From Euptelea pleiosperma (Eukaryota > Streptophyta > Magnoliopsida > Ranunculales > Eupteleaceae), in the NCBI GenBank assembly GCA_035048495.1, contig CM068553.1:8363259-8427258 (forward strand): a DNA stretch of 64,000 nt. Reading direction: 5' to 3'. Each line of letters starts with the position of its first letter. Position 1 is the first letter of the stretch. The notes under the pieces were generated by a model. That model saw nothing but the letters and a program-made list of their open reading frames with translations, made no database searches and was not told the origin of the DNA. This document shows positions 1 through 12,034 of this stretch, piece by piece. Both the position numbers and the translations under genes were made by a program.

Positions 1-230
1 GTAGGAGTTTTGGACCATTGCCTTCTTTGCTTACAGAGTGGGGAATCAGTGGATCATTTGTTCTTACATTGTAGATGCGTGTGGATCATGTGGATAGGGT
101 TTCTTAGGGAGTTTGGGGTGTTATGGGTAGCTCCTAAATCGATTATCGAGTTATTCTTTGCATGGATAGGAAAGTCTTTAAGGAGTTTTGGGAGAAGGAT
201 GTGGGCTTTAACTCCTTTGGCGGTTATTTA
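1..230 (+). pseudogene. LINE (L1-type) 3' coding remnant, zf-RVT domain, left part
   Basis: The translation has the zinc-binding C-terminal domain of plant L1-type reverse-transcriptase proteins: CLLCLQSGESVDHLFLHC, then a W-rich stretch ending at LTPLAVI. This C-x2-C...H-x4-C pattern followed by 'PLAIIW..WRERN' is the family's zf-RVT region. The frame is cut at 230 by the Harbinger element that starts at 231, and resumes at 4061 with GLWRERNNMVFE. An in-frame TAG where TGG (Trp) is expected and the missing upstream part make it a dead copy. The 5' part lies outside the window. Confidence 0.85.
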
Positions 231-556
231 GGCCTTGTTTGGGAATGCTTTTGCAAAAGCACTGCGGAAACGTGCTTTTTCAGAAGCCCTGGAGACGGCT
301 GTTGAGAAGCGTTTTTTCTAGAATAGCGTTTGCTAGACCATGCATGTCGATGAAGTGTTCTGTGTAGAATATGGTATTGATGTTTGGCAAAACCTGCTGT
401 GAGCTTTTGAATTCTGTCAAAATGTCAAGAATACCCTTATATATTCAACACAAGGTAGTAGTTGATATTTTGGCTAACCTAAGGAAAAAACTATGTTCTG
501 AATTACATCTTATGCATCCAATAATGAAACAACATTAAAAACACATAATAATGTAT

Positions 557-893
557 CTAAGATAAATATAAATTGTGTTGATCAAAAGTAGTTTTGATCG
601 TTTCAGCTATGTGTCCTTTTGTTTTCCATTTCCCATTGAGTTGGATGTTGCTTAGGTGCAAGGGATGAACTTGTGCCAAAATATGCTTACCATCTATAGC
701 TCCGACACAATTCTATATGTTTTTAGAATGACAATGTGTCAATAAATTAATTGAAAGTAAAGACAATAGTATGCTAATATATGCAATTAAATTCTTACCT
801 TAAAAAATGGCCAATGTTTATAAACCCAACCGAATTTTGTGTAATGATTATATATCATTTTGCAATGAGGCACATACTCCACAATCTCATGAC
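557..893 (-). pseudogene. PIF/Harbinger transposase fragment (DDE_4 type), two exons
   Basis: On the minus strand an open stretch from 893 to 799 reads GHEIVEYVPHCK... and ends HWPFFK. An 86-bp GT-AG intron (798-713) follows, then NCVGAIDGKHILAQV... to a stop at 557-559. 'CVGAIDGKHI' is the first catalytic-Asp motif of Harbinger transposases (usual form C-x-GAIDGTHI), and 'WPFFK' before it matches the family's 'YWPYFKDC'. Only this core remains and the frame stops soon after, so it cannot encode a working enzyme. It supports the superfamily call made from the terminal repeats and target site. Confidence 0.8.
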
Positions 894-1331
894 CTGTGGA
901 AATTTGCCTTACCTACATTAAAAGGGGCTAGAATTTTATATATTGCCATTTTAAATAACTTAAAATAAAAGGAGAGAAAAAAAGGTCAATTTTGGGTTTC
1001 TCTTAGAATTTTCCATACTCGGTTACTCACCAAATGTAATATATGGAAATGAAAAAAGATAGCCTTCCTAGTATCAAAACTCCTCATCACTCCGTAGGCT
1101 CAAAAGAATGTCAGCTATTTGAAATTATGAATACAAATGAAGTATACATGTTTATGGCAGTTGTTATTATGTAACATGCCTACTTATGTGCATTGTTTTG
1201 TATGCTCATAAATACCTATGTGGTATGTATACAGACAATACATATAAGCATGTTTGTAACACATTAATCATAAATGTGTAAATCTGTGGTTCTTTAAAAA
1301 GTGTCAATCAGCTATGAATGTAAATTTTATG

Positions 1332-1508
1332 CATTAGAACAGGAGAGTTACTCGGGCATAAAAATGAAAACCACTAACGCCATAGTGATCGAAAGGAAAA
1401 ACCCTAGGAGCATAGTGCAGATCTTCATTAGAACACGAGAGTTACTCAGGCATAAAAATGAAAACCACTAACGCCATAGTGATCAAAAGGAAAAACCCTA
1501 GGAGTATA
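1332..1508. repeat. Tandem duplication, 94-bp period, two copies
   Basis: Copies begin at 1332 and 1426, both with CATTAGAACA. They share a block containing AAAATGAAAACCACTAACGC and AAAAACCCTAGGAG with only a few differences. The array lies inside the Harbinger element. No coding role is visible. Confidence 0.85.
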
Positions 1509-2639
1509 TGATAGAAACCATATCGGGGTTGCCCGAATAATGGCTTCACCAGCGCTTGTCATCTTATTCCTTTCCACCTTAGACTTCATGGATGCTATAG
1601 ACCCAAAACACCAAAAACAATGTCCTAATCATACCCACAGACAGAACACCCTCAATAAACAAAATACTAGGAAGAGGAAGCAACAAATGAAGTTACATCA
1701 TTTGAAGGTGACCCAAACCGTGCCCTTCTCCGCGTTGTGCTTGTACTATTGCACATGCTTGTGAGCTCATTGAGAAACGGGTCTGATTGCAAAAGAAACT
1801 AATAAAATTGAAAAGGGAAGAAGAAAAGACCATGAAATTACACTTAATCAGTCAAAGAACATGATTCAAACCAAATATCGTATTGTAAGACAAATTTCGT
1901 ATCGAATTGTACCTTTTGGAAAAAAAATACACAGAGATATAATTCTCTGAGACCAAGAACAAGAAGAACCCAGACACTAGAAGCAAGGAAAACAAGAACC
2001 CAAAAGGAAATTTGTGGTCACATAAACCGAACGCAATAAGAAACCAAATCAATCAAAAACAAGAAACCCACAAAACTTCTCTGAGATCAAACAAAGAAAC
2101 GAGATAAAAACACTACTAGAAGCAAGAGAAACAAAAACCTAGAAATACTCACAAAGATTTTAGATATCAAACCTCGTTTAAGCAATCAAGAGGGTTATTA
2201 GAGTCAAAACAAATGAAAACCCCATAAGGTTCAAAGCTTGATTAGAAGAACTAATACTAAAAAGCTGCAAATAGTTTATTCTCTGATTTGAAAGGTATTT
2301 ACTATGTCAAAGACCAATCTCGCTCTTTGTGTTGTGTTGTGATTGGGATCTTTGAAGCCAAAATAAATTTGCCTCTTTCTCCAGACATAAGTGTCTATCT
2401 GGAACTCAACATCAAGCAAGTTTCAAAGGACATAAAATTTAAATCCATGAAATTAACTAGTGTCCATAGGATAATTCCTACAACACTAAATAAAATTGAA
2501 CACATCTAAGTTCATTTTTTTAATTTTTTATTGAATAGAAGAGTTGCTTTCATGAATCAAAATCAAAACTAGTATTAAGATGTAAGCTCTACAATTAAAG
2601 AATTAAAGAAAGAAGAATTGTGAAACACACCTTCGAAAC

Positions 2640-3240
2640 CAACTCAGATGCAGGGCTCTCGCAGCGATCAGAACTCCCTGCAGATCCCAATCATCGTCCA
2701 TTGAGGGATAATAGACTTTGTACCTTAAATATGTTTCACACGTAGCCGTTCCAATGAGCCATAGCTAGCCATTGTCCTCTCCAAACCTTCCCGATAGCTT
2801 TCCCATCTCTACAACCAATGCCCTCCCCATTTCTGAGACAATATGCTGCTGTGTTGGGCCGAAAACCAAAACTCCAAACCCAGTAGGTTGTTTAACTAGC
2901 CATTTCAGGTCTCCTAAGTCAAGAATCACACCACCGCCGATGTTGCTACTGATTCGGGTCTCAACCAACCTCCCAACTCCTTGAGCTTTGTGGGGATCTG
3001 CATTCGATCTGAAGCAAACTCTTTGACCAAGAAAATCACATGAATATTCCTGTGGCCCTTCGCCCACCTCCATGTTCTCAATCCTCTGCAATAACTCTCT
3101 CATGGCTAGCTCCGGCTCAAAATCCCCAACCAAAACTTGTTTCTGCTTCTTGGTATTCAACAGGACATCGATAACCCGCTCCACCTCCTTCTTTGTCGCC
3201 CCAACTGGTTAGAGTTCTTGTGGTGCAACTTGGAATTCAG
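2640..3240 (-). pseudogene. Captured SMAX1-LIKE (SMXL, ClpB-like) gene fragment
   Basis: The minus-strand reading gives KKEVERVIDVLLNTKKQKQV, VLVGDFEPELAMRELLQRIE, VGRLVETRISSNIGGG, VILDLGDLKWLVKQP and, after a stop at the FGEDNG position, LWLIGTATCETYLRYKVYYP, SMDDDWDLQ and IAARA. These are, in order, conserved blocks of the first ATPase region of SMAX1-LIKE proteins, the repressors degraded in karrikin and strigolactone signalling. The fragment has no start, its middle (around 3010-3060) is out of register, and an in-frame stop splits it. It is therefore a piece copied from a host gene, not a gene. It sits wholly between the terminal repeats of a PIF/Harbinger element. The family call rests on remembered SMXL motifs. 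Confidence 0.8.
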
Positions 3241-4060
3241 ATACATATTCACGTTTGTCGTGGCCGTCAGGCGAAAACCCAATCCAAAACCAGAAGAAGA
3301 GTATGATTGTTAACGTATGCCGTTTGATGGAAATATAACAAAAGTGAGTTTTATGTTAGAAACTTTAAGAAGAAGAAGATGTTCAATCAAATCGTCGAAG
3401 AACAAATTTTGTAACATGAAAGAAAGAGGACAAAAAGGTCAAAACCGATGTAGGTAAAAAATCCTATCAAGATCAAGAGAAGAATTGGATGCCAAAAGAA
3501 AAGTTGGAAGGAAGAGGAAAGAAAAATTAAGTTGCAAAACTTACCAAGAGAGAGGTTGGGGCGTCTTACACTCCTAGCTCTAGATTTGAAAACAAATTCT
3601 ATATTCAACAAAGGTTGTGTGTTTCCTTCATCCATAGCTATATATTTATAGGCCTCCAAGGCAAACATTAAACCCCTCCAATTCCTTAGCCTCCAAGGCA
3701 ACTAACTACACATTACCATGCATATTAACTCTATTATGATATTGGGTCACTTCAAGATATCCATGACACATGACCCATACCCATGGTCCATGAATCCAAG
3801 GTGCATCATCTGATGGTGGGGGTTGATATGGCTGCAACAAAAATATAAGAGCTATTTTGACAGTGATATGCTTCCCGCAAAAGCGCGGAAGCACTTTTTC
3901 AAGAAATACTCTTAGAAGTGTTTTTCAAAAAAGCGATTCTAGCTTCTTTTAGACATTGAAAGTCAAAGCGCTTTTGCAAACACAAATTTATGCTAAGGAA
4001 GTACTTCTCAACGCCAAAAGCTAGAGAAACGCTTCCACAAAAGCGTTCCCAAACACTACC

Positions 4061-4372
4061 TTAGGGATTATGGAGGGAAAGGAATAATATGGTTTTCGAG
4101 AGCCAAAGTCTTTAGTTGGATCATATTCTTTTGGAGATTAAAGCTTTGGTTTATTTTTGGGTTAAGTGGAATGAGGAAGGTTAATGTATCTATTTTGAAG
4201 ATATCTTAATTAAACGGGCTGAGTTAGTCCATAGAGAGAGGGATTAGTGGTGGGGTTTCAGAGGAGTCTGGTATTTTTTCGGTTCCTTTTTGTCTTTGTT
4301 TTGTGTTTATGTGTAGTTTGTTTTGGATTCTTAGCCTCTAAGGACTTTCTTCAATAAAATCTTTAAATTTAT
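4061..4372 (+). pseudogene. LINE remnant, right part, with 3' tail
   Basis: This resumes the LINE interrupted at 230. After the TTA duplication the frame reads GLWRERNNMVFESQSL then LEIKALVYFWVKW, the usual end of the L1 ORF2 C-terminal region. A short untranslated tail follows with an AATAAA-like signal (CAATAAAATC) and a TTTATCAA ending, like the other LINE tails in this window. Confidence 0.8.
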
Positions 4373-7039
4373 CAATAACAAAAGTAACGTTAGAGTAAAT
4401 AAGAAAAAATTCAAAATAATGTCACATGAGATATGATGCCCAACAATATTGAGAAAAATCATCAGAATGAAACATAGTTATTAAGATTGACCCCATACAT
4501 CAGTAGGGTAGCGTGGTTGGACCGAATAAGGGCAGAGGCAAAGAAATATTATGATAAAAGGAAAAATAAAAAATTTAGACAATTTGTAACACATGCGAAT
4601 AGACATATTAGAATGTGTAAAATGGTCGAGTAAATGAGTTGATAACATATATCTCAAGCAAGGATAGGATATATGACCTAATCTAGAATACCATAAACAT
4701 AACAACCAAAATGTTTCTTCTTAAAGAAAAGAAGGGTAAAGCAAAACCTTTTCAATAAAGAAGTTATAGTTATCAAAAAAAAAAAAAAAACACCATGACC
4801 ACCAAACAAAGAAAGGAACAACAAGGTTCTCCAGCACATATGACCCCTTCTTTACGCCCTGCCCCAATCAGATTTCTAGAGTGTCGATCCTGCATTAGAC
4901 AATTGGAGAAGTTAAAAATAACAAAATATTCTGAATCTGTGATTTGGACTGAGTCATGATCCTTAAGTGAAGTGGGTCAATAAAGATCGTGATTTTATTC
5001 ATCCTTTCTCTTTTACTTGTCTTGGCAGAGACGGTCCCAAAATTGAGTTGATTTACCCAAGTCAACTCGGTCTTAGCCCCGACGATCTAGGTCTGAGATT
5101 GAGACCTAAACATAAGTGTAGATGATGTAATGATGGAAACAATGGTTCAAGGTGAGAGATTTTCTTGTGAAGAAGGTGATATCAGCTGTACTAGTCATGC
5201 TTTGATACCATGGGAATTGTACGCAAGTTCTGAGGAAGAAGCCTCACCCCAACTGTTGAGCGATAATTCTCATAGTTATCATATATAAATGGTTATGAAA
5301 ATAATTAGGAAAATCAACTAAATGCCTAAACTACCCATTAACAAATGAATAAACACATTACAATAATATAGTAACAATAATGTCATTTACTTAATGCTTA
5401 AGAACATATTCTAATGTTTTGAAAACCAACAACACACCCCCTGCTCAGCAGTCCAGAGGTGGAGCCCCTGTGGTATGAGCCGAAGGAGTTTTTATCCGTA
5501 CTAGTTCATACAGTTGTACATTGATCATTCTTTAGAAATAGTGAAAGAGCTCTTCTTACTAAGGGAAAGTAAGGGAAGAGAGGATCTTACCCATAGAGGA
5601 CAATGAGGTGATGAGTTTTGGACGAATTTGCATCCTCGTCATTCATTATTGTTTATTTTTTATTTTTTGTACTTCTCTCAAACACATTATGTATAGAAAG
5701 AATGCTAGCCTATAGTAATAACTTGTTTTGGGCCCTAACTTATAGTAATAAATTGCATTATTTATTTTTTTTTTTGAGCATTTCCAATAATTGTAGAATC
5801 TCAGGCGATTGGATTTTAAATTGTTGGAGTGGAATTGTTCGCCAGTTCCACTGCCCGAGTTGAACGGATTGCACCAAGAAGTGATTTTTAATAAAATAGT
5901 TGCTTCAATCTCCACTTAAATTAGGATTCTTTATTACAATGGATTCTTTACTAAAATAGAGACCTAATTCTAAATTAGGACTCTTTCTAATTTAGGGTCA
6001 CAATAGTTCGGCCCTTGTGGCTGTCCCTACTCCTTACCCTATGGGTTCGACCTTTGTGGCCATCCCTACTCCATACCCTATCAACGTTTTAGGGCTGATC
6101 TATTGTAAGAAAAACTTTTTAGGGATCACCCAATGGGCCCTGTTAATATTTAGAGCACATGTGGCAAATATCAGAAAAATTTCAAGAATGCTTAGGGTCA
6201 TTGAATAATACCCTAATTTTTTTAAAGGCAAAGGTTTCAATCTACCCTAGTTTTGAGAATCAAAAACATATTTAACAGGGACTATAACGGTCCCTAATCA
6301 ATTTTGAACAAAATAAATCCTAAAGATAAACAAATCATGCTCCTTTCTTGAGAATTGATTAGGTCTAAGTTTGTGCATGATAGAACAAAGAAAAACACTA
6401 CTTTCAACTTTATTCAACCTTCCATGCAATGATGTATTTGTGTAGAGCCCGTGATACCACATGTAAGATTAGACATGAATACAGGCCTTGAGACTTACAA
6501 CCACCACTGTACCAATGGTTCTAGTATTGTCTCCCACATTAACATAATGCATGTGACAAAGCTGCTGCCATGGAGGAGTGAACAAGATCTTGGAGATGGA
6601 CTCAACTGCTTGTAAACGAGTTGAGGTTGGAGTCTTCACTTTTCTTCTCTCTACAGTCTGATAAAAGTAGAGATGAAAAGTGTGGGAAGTCCCTTTAAAA
6701 GTGTATTATATACATCTCTAAAAACCTAGGCACATTACTAGGAATTAGAGTTAAATAGGAATTGCACTTTCTAATTTTCTTAGTTGTCAAATTTTCTTGC
6801 TAAGACACTCCAAGTTAGAGATACCTTATTCATCACAAATCATTTAACTTGGACTCCAAACCTCACTTAACATTTGGGCTAGTAGATCTGAGTTCTGCAA
6901 ACTGCCCGGAATTCGGCATTGGACCATAAAGCTTAACATTTCATTCAATTCACTCGCTGTGAAAGCTTTTGATTATCATCACCCATGGGTGTAGCTCTTT
7001 AGTAGGTGAACCACGTTAATCTCCGATTGCCATTGTGTG
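4373..7039. other. Non-coding, repeat-degraded stretch
   Basis: No convincing coding frame on either strand. It is AT-rich with scattered stop codons. A 39-bp tandem duplication at 6007-6084 repeats a CCCTACTCC..ACCCTAT unit. CTTTGATACCATG near 5200 is a motif common in decayed plant retroelements. Nothing else can be supported. Confidence 0.5.
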
Positions 7040-7830
7040 TATAATTGCTCTTTTCATTCTTTGATTTTTGCATTGGCACGGATTGCCTTTCTGCTACAAC
7101 AAGAAGTTGCTACTCGCTTCAATTGGAGAGACCACGGAACCGTTAATACTCAGATCTAATAAATAGACCAAGTTAATCTCTGCATGTCATTTGTTGGGTT
7201 AGGTTTCTTGTATTCTGCATGAAGTACTGTTCTGCAGGGATTATACTATTAATAAAGACATTCACGGGTCTGTCAGATTTAATTACGTCAGTAGAAATCT
7301 ATACAATTCGTGTTTTGGTACAATTTGTACTAGGTGCGTGTACTTTGGGTATTTCTTTGTACTAGAGATTTCTATGTATTCTCTTAAGGGGCGTTGGGGT
7401 TTCACTAGTACATTGAGAGAGAGAGAGAACTATTATAACTCTAATTCTTTAGAGAGCGTGAAAAAGCTCTTCTCACCTGTGGACGTAAGTAGATTATCGA
7501 ACTACGTAAATTTGTTGTGTCTATGCGAGAGAGAGAGAACAATTATAACTCTAATTCTTTAGAGAGAGTGAAAAAGTTCTTCTCACCTGTGGACATAAGT
7601 AGATTATCGAACTATGTAAATTTTTTGTGTCTGTGCGATAGATCTTTTGAATTTTTCTGTTTTTTGGGTTTATGAAAGGTCATTTTTTTACACCATTTGT
7701 GTATATTTCATTAACCGATTTTTGCATTGGCGTTGAACCTGACACATTCCCTTTTTGGTACAACAAGAAGTTGCTATTCGCTTCTACTGGAGAGACCATG
7801 AGATTGTTGTATTGTGATCTCATAAATAGA
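7040..7830. repeat. Possible Copia-type LTR remnant with internal tandem duplication
   Basis: Two direct copies of a block of roughly 120 bp, each with TTTTTGCATTGGC and ACAACAAGAAGTTGCTA, lie at about 7045-7165 and 7712-7830. Between them a 110-bp unit is duplicated in tandem (7421-7530 and 7531-7638). Its text (CACCTGTGGAC, AGTAGATTATCGAACTA, then GTAAATTT) resembles the 3' part of Ty1/Copia LTRs. No primer-binding site, target duplication or coding domain was found. Confidence 0.4.
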
Positions 7831-8235
7831 CATGCATAAATAGTGTCATCATGCATCAATAAAGATATGCTTGTCGACATATCCTGCACACATCCCAAAA
7901 CATATGGCAGTGCCACCTTTTAATTTGATGATTTTTAATAATGAAAAGGGATGTCTAAAAGATGGCTGCTAGATTTCATCCTCGCTTCTACAAGTATACT
8001 TATTCGATAGTCTTCCCTCTTATAAGTCTATTTATACTTCTTTGAGTTATTGGATAACTCTTTGTGGAATTGTTTTCTTTTACTTTTCATTTTTTTTTTC
8101 TTATTTTTATTTAATAAACCTTTTAATTTAAATGTAACTATATATAAAGTACATGTGTACTGATGTGTCTGCATTTCAGGCTTCTCCAAGGCACCATGGT
8201 TGACATTTTGTCTCTATGTAGGGCACAATGGTTGA

Positions 8236-8238
<3 letters not shown>

Positions 8239-8300
<62 letters not shown>
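8239..8300. repeat. (TC)31 microsatellite
   Basis: An uninterrupted TC dinucleotide run of 62 bp. Short open frames crossing it, giving SLSLSL or RERERE, are artefacts. Confidence 0.98.
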
Positions 8301-8304
<4 letters not shown>

Positions 8305-8616
8305 TAATCTTCTTCCTATAATATTTGGAGTTGGCCACATGAATGCTATTTCACATTTGACTCCATTCAGAGCTATATCTTCCCTCCTAGGGCTAGGGAA
8401 ATTCTTAACTATATTCTTTTGGGAGTTTGCACCCTTTCTTAGGCAGAAACATCTCTCAGAAGTTGGTTCTTGGAGAAAGATTCTGAAGATCCTGCCTTAA
8501 GTTAGGTTGGGTTGATTAACCATAAAGTTAGATTGAGGTTTCATTGTTTCAGAATTTGAGGTTAAGTCAAAGTGTGCTTTAGGGCTTATTTTGAGGTTTC
8601 TTATTTGACATACTAG

Positions 8617-11600
8617 TAGGCCTGTCAACGGATACCTATCGGTACGAATAGGGGTATATCGGAATCCGAATTCGAAAAAAATTACCACTATCCGAATCCG
8701 AATTCGAATCCGACGGATATGTCAAACAAATATTTGAATTCGAATTCGTTTTGCTTATCGGATATCCGATAATATCCGATTCGACCGATAAGCAAATCGG
8801 ATTCGGATGCAATCCGAAATCCGTTAATAAAATTCGATTTATTATCAAATTTTCAATATCCGATATCCGAATTTCAATTTTCAAATATTTGATATTCGAT
8901 ATCCGATATCAAACAATTCCAAGAACCCACTAAAAGGCCAATATAAACAAATATTTCCATGTCATCATTTTGGTAAGAAGTTTTGCCCACCTCATAAAGA
9001 TGTAAGAAAAAAAATTAAATCCCGAAGTGTTTCTGTACACTCGTGACACTTCCAATATATTACAATCATCTCTCCACCCTTGTATCTCTATATTACAATC
9101 ATCTCTCTACACTTACAATATATTTGGAAAAACATTCCAATCATCTCTCTACTACATCATATCGAAGAACATCGAAGCACTTCCGAGAACACTTGCTGAC
9201 TTATTGAGACATGTAATTCTTTGGTGGCTCATCACTAGCACTGTTTTGCAACAACCATCTCGTTCCTTTAATTCTTTGTTTCAGTGGTTCGAGCTTATGC
9301 AGAATCGAAGGGACTAAATCCAATGGAGTGGATAGCTTGAGATAACGTGGCTGTCCTTGTATATGAGAGGGGCACAAAAGCTGCAATAATTTTGTTTAGG
9401 CAAGTAACTGGTGATGCAAGAGTCGCGACATCAGATCCACACATTTGCATTGTCTGGTGATCCACAAACAAACGAGAATCTAGCAGTTGCATATGTAAAC
9501 GGCAACATATTGGACAGGATTAGTTACCAACCTGTAGGCACCCTATATTTGCACACTGATTTGATCCATCTTCATCTAGTCATCCAGACCTTACTCAAAC
9601 CATTCTCGATCTTTGCACATAACCAGGGATCATGGCATTCCATGAAACCAAATCTCTCACAGGCATCTCCTTGAATACCCTTCTAGCAGCCAGATCATCT
9701 CCATGATCCTCATTAGTTGTTTCCTAACATTATCAATGGCACACAATGCCCTAAGATTGAATCTGGCAATTTAGAGAGGTAAGAATCTGAAAGGATAGAA
9801 CTGAAGTTAGTGTGTTAGACATTCTATCAATAAAACCTGTTGCAAGATGAAGCATGGAAGACTAGCCTGGAATTTCCATTGATTCATAGTCATAAGACCC
9901 ATGAAATCCCAAGAATTAGTAGTGTAAGTCTTCTTTAAGCATCTGGAGTGCCACAGCATATAAAAACTTTAAGCATGAACGAGTGATCATGCATCTGTGA
10001 CAATGTCTCTACATTGGAGTCAGCAGACTCTAACTGGCTGGTTGCATCAGAACTCTGATCATCATTGTCAAAATGGCTGGCTGCATCAGACTGCAAACAT
10101 TCATGTTTTCAATGACATCTTCAAAGTAGGGAAAACATGAACATTGAACCTTTTAATCCCCAAAGCCTCTCAAATATCTATAAAATATTGAGGGCAGATG
10201 TCTATCAAGTGGTTAGTTTGTTGGCTATGAATACAAACTCAATGGGTATCTACAAACTTACAATGAAGGATATGAATACATCTCAAACTGAAAAATGAAC
10301 AAATAATAATGCATGCAAAGTCAGAAAACGTTTAGATTAATCAATTCAAGGCATGCAACTTAATACCATTGTCAATGAAGTAAAGCATACTGATAAGTCA
10401 GAGAAACCTTCGCCTCCATTTGAATTATTATTTTTGCATCCATGTGAAGAAAATTGTGCCCTGGTGCATTGGAAACATACACGTAATCATAAGTACAAAA
10501 TGAAACAGATAAACAAATTGACCCAAATTCTATTGAATCAGCATGCCTGCCACCCTTTTTTTGGCTAAGTAAGAATTATATTAAAAAGAAAAAAAGGAAG
10601 GTTACAAAGACATGCTCAATGAACAGCAGTTGTTCACCAAAATCCAACATCATGCTAAAGTCAAGTATCCTTCTTCCTTCACCATGAACCATCATTATGC
10701 TATAGCAATGTTAGACATCAGAAACCCAGCAAGTACTTGCGAAATGAGGTGTTTTCTATCTTACGAAATCTATTAATTAGCAAACTCAATTAATCCAAAA
10801 ATATACAAGCCTAGCAAAATTGCAAAAAAAAAAAAAACAGAACATCCACTCACCGTTTTCTCTGAAATCAATACACAATAACCCAATGATAAAAATACAA
10901 AGTAAGAAAGATACATTTTTTACACTAAACCTTTATCCCCATTCCCCATAGATATGGAAGAAGACGAAAATACAAAAGAATAAATCAACACAACAAAGAC
11001 CTAAAGGGACAACATACTCCCTGGTTTACAACTGCAGAGAGAAAACTACGATGACCAAGCTCTCTTGCTGTAGATTGTGTACAATGGAGACCACCGTCGA
11101 ACTTGAAACAAGACAAAACTGAAACCATTAACAAAAAAAAATAGGGTTTAGACCTTTAAGGTACTGGTGAACCAGAGAAGGAGAGAGAAAGGGAGATAGA
11201 GATGAAGGAAGGGAAAACCAAGGGAGATAATACCTTTTTAAGCTTCAGCCTTCAACGGAGCACTGCCTCGAGTTGCAGTGGTGGCTCGTCACCGGATTTG
11301 AAGAGGCTCCCAACAGCCGTTGATCGATGACAGATTAAAACACGTCGTCCACCACCGGCACCGGTGAACCAGAGAGAGAGAGAGAGAGAGTGAGATCTGT
11401 GACTCTGTGAGAGAGAAAGAGAGAGATGAGGGTTGGTTAGCAGGTTAGGGTTTGAACCTTGAAGACTCGATCGAAAATAAGGTTTTTATTTTACCTATTT
11501 AAAAGACTAAAATGCCCCTGTTAGTATGATATACGAATCGGATCGGATATTATCGAAGCAGACATGACCGTATTCGTATCCGTATCCGAATTCTGTTCGA

Positions 11601-11705
11601 ATATTGTAAATATATCCGAATTCGAATTCGACATCTGAAAATCACGGATAATATCCGAAATTTCGAATACGGATTCGAATTTTCGACTATCCATTGACAG
11701 GCCTA
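8617..11705. mobile_element. hAT-superfamily transposon, 3.09 kb, probably non-autonomous
   Basis: Terminal inverted repeats TAGGCCTGTCAACGGATA (left) and, reversed, TAGGCCTGTCAATGGATA (right) are flanked by a perfect 8-bp target duplication, CATACTAG, at 8609-8616 and 11706-11713. Both features are typical of hAT elements. The subterminal zones (about 8635-8910 and 11525-11695) are packed with ATCCGA/TCGGAT and GAATTCG motifs in both orientations, as expected for transposase-binding arrays. The interior has no hAT transposase domain that I recognise. Between 11040 and 11460 GA-rich, CCACCG-rich sequence resembles a minus-strand 5' untranslated region. A short GA run lies at about 11371-11390. 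The exact duplication suggests a fairly young insertion. Confidence 0.9.
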
Positions 11706-11860
11706 CATACTAGGAAATAAGATAACTTGGAATTGCAATTTTGTGATTATCTTTCATATTTTGGAGTGAATGAAAGTGAGTTGTTATCTAAAATGGAGAG
11801 TTTTGGTCCAATGCTTTGAGTCCCGCATATTTCAAATAGAAAATTGGCAATCCTCTGTTC

Positions 11861-12034
11861 GAGATGGCTATTGCAGTGTCCTTTGTTGAGTGCAAAGGGA
11901 TTTCCTTTGAAGATATGGTCTTTCGTTGGGAGTCCATTATGAGTAGGGATTGTTAGTTGGTATTTTTGTGGAGGTCTCCTCGACCTCCTGTGTCCTTTGT
12001 ATCTTTCCCCTCTTCAATAAAGCTTTCACCTTAT
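11861..12034 (+). mobile_element. LINE 3'-end fragment
   Basis: Translation around 11870-11957 gives VECKGISFEDMVFRWESIM, nearly the same as CKGLTFEDMVFRWEAIM at the end of the LINE at 12317-14683. It is followed by the same GGAGGTCTCCTCGACCTCC tail, an AATAAAG signal and an A run at about 12033-12041. It is a severely 5'-truncated copy of the same family. Confidence 0.85.

Larger units (their letters stand above)
231..4060. mobile_element. PIF/Harbinger transposon, 3.83 kb, inserted in a LINE
   Basis: The ends form terminal inverted repeats: GGCCTTGTTTGGGAATGCTT on the left and, read in reverse, GGTAGTGTTTGGGAACGCTT on the right. They are flanked by the 3-bp duplication TTA at 228-230 and 4061-4063. 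A TGTTTGG-type inverted repeat with a TTA/TAA target is diagnostic of PIF/Harbinger elements. Removing the element and one TTA rejoins the LINE zf-RVT frame. Inside are a broken transposase on the minus strand (557-893), a tandem repeat (1332-1508) and a captured SMXL gene fragment on the minus strand (about 2640-3240). A TATA-like stretch read on the minus strand lies near 3638-3652. The remaining interior, about 900-1330, 1510-2630 and 3250-4000, is AT-rich and shows no recognisable gene. Confidence 0.9.

Noticed and set aside
3387..3701. 104-codon minus-strand frame inside the Harbinger element
   Set aside because: It starts near a TATA-like stretch and could be an element ORF, but the second half is hydrophobic low-complexity and nothing was recognised. 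Not enough to call a gene.
7172..7682. Complete Copia LTR
   Set aside because: The 3' text resembles one, but no matching TG...CA ends with a 5-bp duplication, primer-binding site or second LTR could be shown.
8138..8338. Open frames across the TC/GA repeat
   Set aside because: Pure microsatellite translation (RERERE/SLSLSL).
9027..9674. Series of short open frames inside the hAT element
   Set aside because: No transposase motif, no consistent strand, and no splice model joining them.
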